Shown: piece after piece, positions 10,318 through 23,000 of the stretch
Layout: each line of letters begins with the position of its first letter
Numbering within the stretch: position 1 is the stretch's first letter
Source of the DNA: Branchiostoma floridae
Lineage: Eukaryota > Chordata > Leptocardii > Amphioxiformes > Branchiostomatidae
DNA: 64,000 nt
NCBI RefSeq assembly: GCF_000003815.2
Contig: NC_049992.1
Location: 14,514,798 to 14,578,797 of the forward strand
Direction of reading: 5' to 3'
Made by a program: the position numbers and the translations under genes
The notes under the pieces: model-generated
What the model was told of the DNA's origin: nothing
What the model saw: only the letters and a program-made list of their open reading frames with translations
Databases searched by the model: none

Positions 10318-11931
10318 TCATGGTAAGTCGGCCTGCTTGGCCTTTTGCGTGTCCTCCTCTGTCATGTCTTCCATCAGCGCAGTAGTGGCTACAGTGCCAT
10401 TCGGGTTGGCTGGCTGAATAAGGCTGCATCTGTCACAAACCAGAAAAAAACAATTCGGTGACCAACTTCACTCATGATCATGATGCCACGACGCTTTACC
10501 GAATTAAGAACGGCAATTTATATATTAATTGTATGCTACTTCTGAAATACGAAAAGTAAAAGATATTGGAAAGTCGTTTTTCTCAGTTACCTTTCTTTCT
10601 ACGAAGAGCCATGGAGGATTAAGTGCTAGTTTCTACCAGACTGACTACGCTGGCTATCATAGGGAGAATAGTATGTCTGGTGCAGTTTTGCTACCAGAGG
10701 AGTTAGTCGGCCGTGCTCCGGAGTAGAAACGTAAACCTTGGCGTAGACTGACTCCCCTGGTCAGTTTCCCGATTTTTTTTTCCGAATTCTACGATCCCCG
10801 CACCCCCGTAGGAATGCCTAGTGGAGGCTGACCAAGTGATGTGGAAGAGGCTCTTCGGATTGTCTGAGTGGGAGCTCGAAATAATTGATTAAGTTTTCTC
10901 AGTTTAGGTATGTAATTGGTCTGGCTGTATCTTTATGTCAGGTGGATGAAAATCGTCGCCAATGGAAGAGGGAGTTGTCTAGAAATAGATTACTAACTAC
11001 GGAACAGCGCTTAAAGCCTTCAGAGGTAATTCTCCAAGCAGAGGTCCGGGGGCGCGGAGATAGTAGTGCTCAGGATTTTTACCGGCTCGCTACGTGTAAA
11101 AATCCCGACCACTACCATTTCCATGACCCAACCTCTACTTGAAGAATATCAGAGGTAGCCGGAGTGATACGTACTCTGTCCGGAGGACGGCCCGCCGCAC
11201 ACAGAACTTGATGGTTACCATGGCGATGACGATGAAGGCGATGAGGACAGTGACGGAGCAGACGGCGATGGCGGGCTGCCATTGTCCTGTCCTGGGCTGC
11301 ACGTCACGTATCAAGTAAGGACCCCGCTTGCTTCTCCTGTATACACATGTAACATACACGTGTCTTATTATAATCAAGGAGGTTAGAATGAAGAAAGGAA
11401 GAAATTAATGACTACATATCAAGGACCTTATATAACGTCCTTGACTACAGTCAAGTCAAGTCAAGTTAAGCCAAATTTTATTGCACAACAATTGTAAACT
11501 GGTTGCAATGTAACGCAAACTTAAGTATATTGTATAAGACAACTAGCTATATATTAACAATAGTCTAATACTGTAACAGTAGATACGGTAGATTCTTGAC
11601 TAAGCAATTTTGGCAGAAACACAGTGTACAATGCAAAACAAATCCAGAATGTTGTGCCAGACAACTTTTTTGATAAAATAGATCTAATAATACTACACTC
11701 GGGTTCTATTTTATACATACAATATGTATTCTACATGTAGCAACAGAACAACATTATCTGCCAGTAGAGAAACATGCAACGTACTTCTATCATGTCCTGA
11801 ATCCATATCGTTGTCCAGAATCATAAACCGTGGAGGTCCTGGCAGCTATAACATGCTTCTCAAGTCTGGGGCAGATGATTTCCCTACCCCCTCTTGAAGC
11901 TTAAAGTACCATACTAACACTTATCAAAAAG

Positions 11932-12003
<72 letters not shown>

Positions 12004-12268
12004 TACAGAACACTACTTACAATTCGTGCAGTAGTGTATAGCACTTCTTCCACATTGGTGCCCTGATGAACTGTTTGTTATCAGTGCCTAAGTGGATGTT
12101 CGTCTCACATTCTTGAGTACATTCCGTCCCATTGATGTCCAAGTCGCCTTCCAGTTGCGACAGGCATTCATCGCAAACCTCTGCACAGGTCTTTGCCGAG
12201 ACGTTTACCGTACTAAAGGCGCTTAGCAGAATCATAAACACTAAGCCAAGAAAACGTTCTGATGTCAT
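10318..12268 (-). CDS. small type I membrane protein with opioid-precursor-like cysteine domain (paralog B)
   Basis: Exons 12268-12021, 11336-11175 and 10429-10318 join in consistent phase 2 to give 173 aa (stop 10320-10318). The ATG at 12268 lies just after an acceptor (cttttcag), so a non-coding first exon is likely upstream. Residues 1-25 are a signal peptide. The cysteines are spaced C-x3-C-x2-C-x14-C-x3-C-x21-C with MWKKC at the end, followed by YTLLHEL, then SKR (a possible dibasic cleavage site), a transmembrane helix (AIAVCSVTVLIAFIVIAMVTI) and a short acidic cytoplasmic tail (ALMEDMTEED). It is a tandem paralog of 7905-6945: same strand, same exon-1/exon-2 junction phase and same helix position. 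Function unknown. Confidence 0.8.
11455..11520. repeat. probable interspersed repeat end with caagt repeats
   Basis: Short tandem caagt units are followed by ccaaattttattgcacaaca, resembling the tttattgcaca motif at 23541-23551. Both look like 3' ends of interspersed retroelements. Confidence 0.35.
11933..12000. repeat. (CA)n microsatellite
   Basis: About 33 uninterrupted CA dinucleotides, lying in the intron between exon 1 and exon 2 of paralog B, 21 bp from the exon 1 donor. Confidence 0.98.
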
Positions 12269-12349
12269 GACGCGATGTACCTGAAAAGAATGTACTGATT
12301 TTATATTTACAAAAGTATTATGGATAGAGGGCATCTTTCATTTATGTAT

Positions 12350-15300
12350 ATGTAAGTCCAACATAAGGCCGGACATAAGGCGGATATGACAACCCCCGGC
12401 CCCGGACACCCAAAATTGATGTGAGCGCAAAAAAAAAAATGTTGAGAAAGATGTCTCATTTCTTAAGCTTCAATCTCAGTGATGACGAAGTATGTAAAAG
12501 AAGCAAATGTTGGGGTAAAGGATCGTAAAGTTTTCTTAGTGACTTCTGGAGCTTTTCTGACAGTCTCTTACAACTTTGTATGCAGATAAACGGCCTAATT
12601 TTCACATTTACCACTCTTTGCAAGTAACCAAATCTGTAGAACCGCTCCTAGCAGCCAGTAGAAAAGGGGCCAAAATGATCGTCAAATTGCCATTTTCGGT
12701 CTTTTGAGGAAATCCCAAATGCTCACGCGCATAGGGGGTTTCATCCATTACTTGTTTATGGCTTTTTCCGAAAAGGCGACCAGTTAAATTAGGAATAACA
12801 ATGTATAATTAAAAAAGACGTGGTCATGATTTGTACGTTTTCTTTATAACAGACGGAGTGTACACATGCCCCGTCAATTGTTACGTTCCGAAGGGCTTTA
12901 CCAATATTATCCCAATTTCATTTATAATTGTGAATCCGGGTGACATTTTGAAGACGTCAGAAACGATCATGTGCACAATGACCGGGTCTTTAGAAAATGT
13001 GACCGAGCAATGAGTAATGTCCCCACCTAGCTTTATCTCCCTGCCCGCAGGCATTTCGCAGCTGGTAGAAATTTTCTTGGCATGTTAAACGTTTCTTTTG
13101 TTTATGCCAAGGCGCTTTGTTGTTGTTGTTTTTGCTTATGGACAGATGGGGCAATGTGCTACTGCACTCAATTTTAACATACAAAGTACAGACAAAATGT
13201 TATTATATAAGGTAGTCTTTTACCTCCCCGACCGAAGTCAGGTACCCATTTTTACACCTGGATGGATTGAGGAAGGTCGTGTAAAGTGCCTCTACCAAGG
13301 GTATAACGTCTGTGCACAATGCGGTTTTCCCCTGTTTATACGTGCGTTATTATTCATGGGAAAACTTATAGAGCTCCTTTCTTCACATTCTGAAATCCAT
13401 GAAATGTTCTGTACGCACATTAACACATTGAACTGTCATTCTACAGACCAGCCTTTATCTAACCACTAAGTGGTCCCGCTGTCGCCATATTGACAATTTA
13501 TCATGTTCATAACGTTATATATCAACGTTGCTGCTGTCAAACACAGTCTACATACAGTCGACCCTAGCTAGAGCTAGTTGGTGACTCGAAGGTGGCATCT
13601 AGATACGCAGAAAAAGCAGTGATTTCTAAGAAGCATGGGGGGGGGGGCATACTCTCTGTAACACCTAGGTAAACACCGACTAATTAATCATCAGCTCAAG
13701 TAGACAAGTTAGATAAGACATTACGACAAACTTTTACCTATGCAACCAATCATAGACCTACCTACTGTCACATGGATCGAACTGCCGGAGCTATTCTGGG
13801 TTTGTGCTGTAGACGACAGTGTGGAGAACTTCTTTAGCAAGGAGAAGAATGTTGTCTAGAGAATGGGACAGAGTTGTCATCAAATATTGCCTCTAGCTGA
13901 AATAATTACTGTACACAGCGTGTCATCTGTCGAGAAAATAACAAAGGAATGACTGTACACCACTAACAGCGCTAAATTGTTGGGACAAAATGTGATCCAC
14001 TCTACCTTATACAATTTGTATACGTGCATGTTTGTCACCTTATTATTCCATGACAGAAGATATTTATGTAGTAATTTGGCAGCAAGCACCAGTAGACTGT
14101 TGGGGTCAAGGAAAAACCGTTTATCAGAGTTCATTGACTCTTTGACGTACCTAACATGGCAGAACTATTAGTATTGCATTAGTACATCATATCGCCTGTA
14201 GGTATAAAATATTGATTGATCTTATAATTATTATTACCTACTAGTGCATAAGGAATGTACAATTGTTTTCCCCAATTAAAAATGTTTACTATCGTCTGGA
14301 ATAGCTTTTTTAAATCGCACAGAGCAGCCCCAAAATAAGCAAATATATGCCGTGGAATGCAAAAACAAATATCGAAAAACTTCTACTAATGTTATAGAAT
14401 ATTCCAAGGTCAAAGATGTGGAAGAACAAAAATGACGAATCTATGGTTTGGTATGCCATGTTCTGTGTGTTCAGTCATTTGTTCAACCTTCCTGGCCAAT
14501 GATTTCATAATGAAGGCTTTTTTTTTTATTCGCATGCTTGCATATAATCAAATCAACATGGCCTAATTACAATTACCCTGTTTTGTATGTTTTATACAAT
14601 TCAATCCTAAGAATTATGACACTCAGTCTCCCAGCCACTACACACAGAACATTTTCATACACACAATACAAGAATTAACCACACAAGACATTTACCATTT
14701 CTTGGCTCAGTTTATAATTGAAAAAAAGTAGCTACAATAGTTCAAAGTTAGTACTACGTGTAGGTTTTGTTAGCATTGTTACTTGGTACCACCCTTTGTG
14801 GAAGTAAAGCTTCCATACTAAAAAAATGTACAGCAATATCTTTACCCCAAATAGTTTGACATATTAAAATTCGCCATTACAATTTTCAAAGTCTCTCGGC
14901 CAAGACTTCGTACCTGTAATGCTGTATGGCTAATCCATGATTTACATCAATACATGTATGCAACTACATGTACTGTATATTTTCTGCCTGTTAAGCATAA
15001 TACATTCAGTTACTCCACACAAAATGTAGCTGGGACAAACCTTATACAAGAGCAAGCAAGAAGCAGAGGAAAAAGGGAATGCTGTCAATGCAGAAATGTT
15101 CGCGATGGATCACTGTTCGCGGTTTTCGCTTCACCGTGAACCTAAAACCACCACGAAAATTTTTCTATTATAGTATTAGATTGTTACTGGAAAAGTTAGT
15201 TTTCCCGCTACTGCAAACTTAAATGCATTTACAGTAACTGAAGCATCTGTTGTAAGAAGTTAAGGTACGTCAATCGAAAGGAGGTATACTAGCAAATCTG

Positions 15301-16892
15301 AAGAAAAGGGGGCTGTTATCATTAGCAATTTTTCTTTTTTGCACTAAACACTTTCATTTAACTTTTTAATCTATCATATTTGAGGTACATCTAGCCATAT
15401 GAGGTACATGCTAAATGTGCGCTCATGATTGTACTGTATAGGTTTGATATTTGTGGTATTTAAAGTAATTTCAAAGATCATGTAAGGTAGCAGAATTCGT
15501 TAAGAATCCATCATACAATTGTAAAATCTTAAAATATGGCCAAGAATTTTAGTAAATTTGCTGAAATTACATGTCCTAACTTCATTTCCTTACCTACCTA
15601 ATAAGTATAGAGCTTCAATACTCAACTAAGAATTTGTCAAAAACAATCACCGGGGTACATCAATTGCACCAATATTTCTTTGAAACACTAGCAAAAATAC
15701 AAGCAATTCCTCATGACAGACAAATTCTACAACTTGTGTTCAGGGTTGCCTAAGCATTTGTTCAGATTTTACAAAATTCGTACAAATCTTATGAAGTATG
15801 CACATATCACTATGTAAAACCGTACGAATTATAATATGTGCTTTACATGTCTTTTTATGCAAACCATCCAATACTGCCTAATATGTCAATGACAAAATTA
15901 AGCGGGGTATTCAAAATTGGCGTTGTCAAGCTGTGATGACACGAAAATATGGTAAGATGCGCCAAAATTAAACATAAAAGGAGCAAACTGGCTTGTGTTT
16001 TTTTACACCGATTCAAAACGTCTTTCAAAACAGCTTGTCCCATAAAATTCCTGTGAGTTACAGTGATTTGTGCATGTCACATAAGCTTTGTATGTTTTTG
16101 TGATTCATTCCTTTTTTTAGATAAAATCTGTCCAAATTTCATAAAATTTGTTCAAATGCTTAGGCACCCATACTGTTTGTCTTATTACATAATTTGTCTT
16201 GTGCCAGCAGATTTATCAAAGATGTAGTCTCTATAAAAAGCATCAAAACACATTCTTAACTGACTGTTTGTAGCACTTTTACATTTGAATTCATCATTTC
16301 ACCACAGAGAAGTAATACATGTAGATACATTGCATCTTAATCAACCATTAGCCCATAGCAATTTTTCCCGCTCTGAAAACTGTCCTAAAAAATATAGAAA
16401 GGCTACACAGTAGAAAATAAAAATAGCATAGCATTCAAACCACTTTATCACTAATAAAATAAACTTGTACATAAGTAAAAGTAAAATGTATCACAGGCAA
16501 GGAACCTTGACACTGACTCTTCATGAAGTATAACATTTACAAAGATACATGTAGTACATATAATACTAACACATTCAATGTGTACATACATAGGTGTTTG
16601 TGTGTTCTACTAATAAATCCCTAAAAATACATTGCTCAGATTTCTGCATTTAAGTAAAAAGTAATTAATGAAAACAGACCTAGACTTTCTCAACCTACAC
16701 AGTATCAACCCAAGTGACAGAGGATGCTGGCGAGATGCCATCAGGACCCCTCATCAACGTGCAAGCACGTCCAACCCCCACAGGATGGGGAACAACAGAC
16801 GTTAAACCGGGGAGTGAGTGAGTGAGTGTGAGACATGAATTCCATGCTACCGGGGCCAATATACAAGCCTGATGTGTGCACTATCTACCTTA
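12350..16892. other. intergenic stretch with scattered repeats
   Basis: No supported exon. It holds a poly-G run (13638-13647), a copy of the dispersed repeat also found at 2680 (14478-14568), and a MITE (15083-15236). A tgagtgag run at 16813-16825 is short. Open frames present are short, without signal sequences or motifs. Confidence 0.55.
15083..15236. mobile_element. MITE, gcatttacagta family, second copy
   Basis: It shares the aatgcagaaatgttcgcg start, the paired cgcggtttt/accaccacgaaaa segments and the aaatgcatttacagta end with 24376-24581. The left terminus is eroded. Confidence 0.7.
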
Positions 16893-17094
16893 CTATTTAC
16901 CAGTATAGTACTTTTTCTCATCACAGTCATACCCCTTGTGTGCATCTTTCTTGTGACAGCTAATCTCCACCAGTTTGAGGTTGTCTGTTGTGAACAAGAG
17001 TTCGTAGAAGTACTCCCAGTTCAGCTGCTTCCCCTTCGGACAGGACATAGCTGCCTGCTGCATGCTGGGAAGGATGCTTCTACTCTTCTCAATT
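16893..17094 (-). CDS. DFFB: DFFB exon 6, active-site C-terminus
   Basis: The acceptor is ttcttag and the reading is R265 to stop. It encodes NWEYFYELLFTTDNLKLVEISCHKK, the conserved end of the CAD nuclease with the H-x4-H pair (H312, H317) and Cys311/Cys322. Phase 2 fits exon 5 exactly (AG|A). Confidence 0.95.
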
Positions 17095-20000
17095 CTAAGA
17101 AGAAAACAGCATGTGTACATGTATTGCAAGTCCTATAATTGCCTGTATTCACCAATATCATTAACAAGCTTGAAAAAGGGAATGTTTCAACCATGATGTT
17201 TCCACACAAGCATGAACAATATTCAATCTTATCATAGTGTCAGGAAAACAACAACTTTAAATATACAACCACCTAGTGACAAATATCAGGGTAGTTAGTT
17301 TAGTTATGTTACCTTCACAGAAGGTACATACTGTTTTTGCTTTGTTTCTTCTTCCTCTTCTTTTCCGCACAAATAAAAAACATGAATATCTCCGAAACTA
17401 GACCTTGGAATATCTCTTAATTCAGCAAGCTGGTAGGTCTGCACATAAGACACTGCACCTTGGTCATTTGGTCCCCTAAAGATACCAAAAAATGATTTTA
17501 TGGGGCAAAAAAGGGTGAAAAAACTAGCAATTTTAACACAAAATCGAACTTTCGAGCCCCAATAGAACGTTAGAACTACGTTCCATGGACCCGAGGTCAA
17601 CGACCGGTAGCTATGGAACCCGCCCGGGAGATATGGAACATGGTGTTCGAACGAGGTCAACGACCGCTGCTACGCAACACGGAAGTGTCCGCCCGTCAAA
17701 TGATGACTTCATCTTGCTTTAGACGGCCTGAAGTGAGCCAGAAGGCGTCCTCTGAATGATTTGTGGAATCAAGGAGGTTAAAAAGGTCCTTTTTAACCTC
17801 CTTTGGTGGAATTCATTTTGCCAAGAAGTAATAAGAGATCAAGAAATTCACAGAGCTTTGACTTTATTTTGCCGAATATCGGCACCCTTTGCAATCAAAT
17901 TCAAGGAATGTAGAATGAAATTGATTGCAGGCAGAATGAAATTTAATGCCCCCAAAGTATCAAAATGTGTCTCGGTCTAGGCAAGGAGGTTAAAAAGGAC
18001 ATTTTTAACCTCCTTGGTCTAGGTCAGTTCTAAGTATTTGTTTCGATACTTTCCTTGATTTTGTTTAAGCTATAGGTTTTGCAACCTGCACAAGCCAGTT
18101 TTACCATGAGCCATCCAAACATTGTTCAGATTGAGTCGGGGCGGCGGCGGCCCGTATGTTGTGTTTGAGTTAATACGTAACGTTAGAATCGAGAACACAC
18201 ACGGTGTGTATAGTGCGCCAGCACTCGTCTTTTTATTCCACTGTTTTTTTCACTATTCTGTAAAAGCCGAGGTTGAGTTGCGTGCTCAGCGCGATAATTT
18301 GGTGAACAAACGCACTCAGAGAGTTAGCACTAGTGCAATTTTCTCAGACAGGCCAATAACTGTGGTAACACTACGTGTATGTGGTAACGTGGGGATTTCT
18401 TTGGATGTTTCCTGACATTATAAGTATAAACTGACATATAATCATAAAAATGTAGCGAGACCTGTTCGTTTTTATCCACAGTACACAATAGGAACGTTTA
18501 CTCAAGTTCATGCATAGAGCTGTCATCCAAATGAAACACGGAATGGTGTCACGGTTCTAGTTAACCGATTTTTTAGTAAAAAAAACATTTGAGCAAAAAG
18601 AAACACATGTACATGACTACGTTAGATGAAAGGTCACTGCGTGTTGCCGGCGATTACATAAAAAAAAAACATGCATAACGATCGTCATGCAAACTCAAAG
18701 TTTTACGCCTGAGACATAAAGGTATGTGAAACAAAAACGATGGACTTGATGAGTTTATTTCGCTATTAAACTGACATTGAACAAACATGATTAACTGCAG
18801 CGTGGAACGCCCGCCCCATCTTAGGTCACGGTCATTCCGTTCACCTTGTTGTTCATCATGTAAGTTACCACAGCGCTGCGTTGGTCCCCAGCAAGCAAGT
18901 GGAGCACGGAAACGAAGTCTGGGTACATTACAATTAAGCTACGTGCAGCTTTATACACGGTGGGAGCGGCCGGCACAGCACAAAACCCCAGGCACAAAGT
19001 CAACGCGAAAGTTTAGTGTAGCAGAAACCTAACCCCTTGAAGTTTGCATGATTGACAGGCGGACGGGTTCGAAGTGTGCCGGGCGGCACGTATTGATAAT
19101 GAGGGCATAAACAAACTACGTACATCAAACGTAAATCAAAATTGTTTGCTAAAAATCAAAGGAAATTTATGAAATGTGAATTGCGGACTCTGAAAAAAAT
19201 GATCGAGCCGTTCAAATATGAATGAATTTACACAGATTGACAGGAAGCATATAGCGGAGGAAGCATATAGCGGAGAAGAGCTGCGTACTGTGAAGATTAC
19301 ATGGAGTGTGCAGGGGTAGCCATATCAATTTCAGCTCTGAGAGTATCCGTCAACTGCGTGACGTGAACGAATATAATAGATTTGTGGCAATTTTAGCGAT
19401 TACGCTAACCAGCTGTTTCTATGAATTTGTGCGATTTACAGTAGTTGGTAACCACTAGACGGCGATCGCGCCGCGCTCTTACTGCGACATAAATAGGATT
19501 GTGTAGCCTTCGATTTCACACTGGGTATATTATAGAAAACGTAAAAGTGTGACTGAGCATGCTGAGGAGAACCCTTCGCGCTGCGTAGTACAAGCGGCAA
19601 ACTCTGTGAGACGTTTTTGTGAATGTACCTTCCGATTTTGTGCTACGCTAGACAGTGTGCCGTAACTTGGTAGGCTTGTTTTAATTTTGCTCTCTTCAAA
19701 GTTAGTCTAATTCAAGAAGACAGAAACGAGAATTCAATTCTATAATATTTTGGCTTCCTTTTGACAATAAAATTGTGACTGTGTGTACTTCTTGTCTCAC
19801 GTGAGGCTGTATCTAGCACAATATAGCTGATGTTTTCACGGGGAAAGGGACTGAATGCACTGTTTGCGACGGTCCGACTAAGAAAATCATTACGAAAAAA
19901 ACACCACCGCCAACACCAAGAAAATCTCTGCCTACCTTTTAGGAAATATCTTCGACATCTTAATAGACGGTCAGCCTACATTTGGTGCAACATGTCTGAC

Positions 20001-23000
20001 ACCGGTAGATTCGGTCCATATTCTATAAGCAGTTAATTAAAGAATCAAAAGCAAACCTATTTGTTACGTTTCATGTAGGGCCCCGGCCCCATATAGAACG
20101 CAAGCATGTGAGGTCCGATCGGCTTACCGGATACTATTTTGAAAGTACCTTACACATTTAAATTCACATATTTTGAGATTTTTTTTACTTCTATGGTAGC
20201 AATAACTGACAGTTAATCAGGGCCGGGAAAATGACAACAAAAACATCGGCGCTAGCACGACGCGACTGACCAGACCAGTAGGGGGAGGGGCGCCGACTGG
20301 GTTCGACCAGTTGCTTTTCGCTTCTCTCTCGCCGCCGGCGGGCGTTAGGAATTATCATCTAAGTCAGCACCGTATGCAAACATCCGCTGATTTCTAGAGA
20401 TTTTTGCAAAATTTGTCTATACTTACAAGCCGAGTTTGTCCGTCAACAATGACGGAAAGCGCAAAATTTAACTTATTCTTATGTAATCAACTGAACTTCG
20501 CAGCTCGCGTTCTGCACCAAGTCAGAGATTATGAATTTCCCGAGTGATTCAAAGCTTTATTTTTTTAACATTTGAATACATATTGTTAAAGGAAACCAGT
20601 TTTTTTTCCATGGCTCTCTCCCGCAAGCCAAGTAATTTCTCCCTGGCCCTCCCCCAAGCCGAAAAAAATTCCTAGGCCTTGACCCTCCCGCAGACGGCCG
20701 TCTTCCCCACGCTAAATGTCGTCGAGTAAACCCTGTTGACGACCGTCAGAAATGGAGAACCTTTGTGGACAGACAGACTGCCCTGTGGCTTGTAGCTATG
20801 GGACTGAGATGAGATGATGATGAGAAACCCTGTGTGGAACAATATTTTTTTATTTTTTTTATTTATCTTTTTATTATTTTCGCATAAGGACAAACAAAGA
20901 ATACATACAAAGGAAATACCACGGATCCTGTGATGAAGAAGCAAGTAGAAAGAACGTAAATGGACTAATTCTTATGAATACAAATCCAGTAGTTATTACA
21001 AATAAATACGCAGATCGATATACAGAAATTATTCTGAACAAGGTGATAAAAGTAAACAAAACTGTAACACAAGATAATATGCTGGACATAAGGAAATTAA
21101 TTTTTGTAACAAAATACAATCATGATAACATATGAATGAAAACAACAGAATTAAACAAGTTTACAATAATAAATGAATAATCAAGGGACAGTAGGAAACA
21201 GAGCTAAGCGAAGTGTCTCCCATTTTTTTAAATGATAATTCAGCTTTTGTTTTCTTACAGCAATGATGTATTCTATATGTTCATGGGTTTTTATTATATT
21301 CATAAATTGCTTCATAGAGAGATGTTGCTGGTTGTTGTGCATTATAAAGTTTTTGGCAAGTAGGATTATCATGTTTAAAATTGGTGGATGGTCTAACCTA
21401 AACTCTCCCATTATCACATTCATCGCATCAAAATTATACTTTTGGAGAAAAATTGATTCTAGCCATTTTTGTGTTTTTGTCCACAACTCATGAACTCTGG
21501 GGCATTCCCAGAAAATATGTTGTATTGTTTCTTCTTCAAGTTTACAGTGAACACACAATGGACTATCAGCAATTTTCCACCGATGCAACATTTTTCTTGT
21601 TGCCAACGTTTTATGCACTATTTTGTATTGAAGTATTCTTAATCTGGGTGAAATCGTTGTTTTATAAATTAACTTGAAAATGTGATGCCATGGGAGAGGT
21701 ACATTAAATTCATCTTCCCAATAAGACTGAATATTCGTAGGGGACATTGCTATATTGTTTTTCTGTAGGAAGAACGAATATGTCTTTTTATGAATTCGAC
21801 ATGTTTTTAGCCATATGTAGTGGGCTGCAGATGGTATAATTGGACCTACGGTTGGGGAATGTTTAAGTAGTTCCTTTTTCCAATCATTTGGAATTGCGGA
21901 GACTATACTATTGTATCCCATTCTGCCAATAACTTTACCGAATTTTTTAATAACATCATCATATGACAATAATTTGCCATCAAGGTCTAGTATATCATTG
22001 ATATGAATCATCCCACATGACATTGGAGTTTCTAAAGCTATAGGTTTACTTTCTACAAGGATATTCGAGTTGCACCAAATAATTTGATTTTGTATATCTT
22101 TGTATGTTTCAGGAGGCTTATATTGTAGGGACAACCACGCCTTTAAGACGTCTTTAAAGAAAGGACTAATGGTACAAAGTGGTCGCATAGAAGTTATATC
22201 ATCTAAAGACAGTTGTAAAAATGGGTAAAGATGTCTGCTGAATACCACAGAAGAAGTATCTAAAAGAGGCTTGCGATTTGAGTTGTGCTGACAAAACATT
22301 CTCGGAACCCAAGAAGCTTTGCGTGTACGATCGAATGTGGGTAGATGTATCAATCCTAAACCACCCTTATCATATGTATTGTAAATAACTTTACGTTTAA
22401 TTTTTTCAGGTTTACCATTCCAAATAAATCTAAAAACTTTCTGCTCATATCTTTGGAAAAATGATTTTTCTGGGGATGGTAATGACATAAATAAGTGAGT
22501 AAATTGCGACACAACAAGGGTGTGTGGAACAATATTAGACGTTGTGTTCATTATTCAAGATGTATAACGTTACAGATAAAAGGTTATCAACATTTATTTG
22601 TACCTTCTTGTCTTATCCTGTGTCAACATCTGCAACTATTTCAGTTTACCCTTCCTGGTAGAAACGCTAGGCTAGACCATGTGAAGGTAACATTCTGTAT
22701 TTGCTTGCAAATGTTACCTGTCTAGTTAGTTTTTAATTTTTTTGTTGGTTGCATTCGATTTCTGTACTCACACATCCCAACTGATTATCACGATTTCAGT
22801 AAAAACTTATGTTCACCAATCCACTTAAATGTATCTCTATCTCATCTGTATCTCATAAAACAATATCTGTGTTATAATTGTGTGAATTGTATTATGGGTC
22901 AATCAGTCTAGTTGAAAGAAATCCTAAAGTGGTTCGGAAATGTTCCCATGTTGATGCTGAGAGCTGACTGTTCTGAGACAACCCAAGGAGGACAAAGGTA

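Noticed and set aside
17304-17660. 118-codon minus-strand open frame in DFFB intron 5
   Set aside because: Low-complexity EEEEE tail, internal direct repeat, and no recognisable motif; probably repeat-derived.
17771-17803. Palindrome as a transcription terminator
   Set aside because: Eukaryotic intron context, recurrent copies with target duplications; mobile insertion explains it better.
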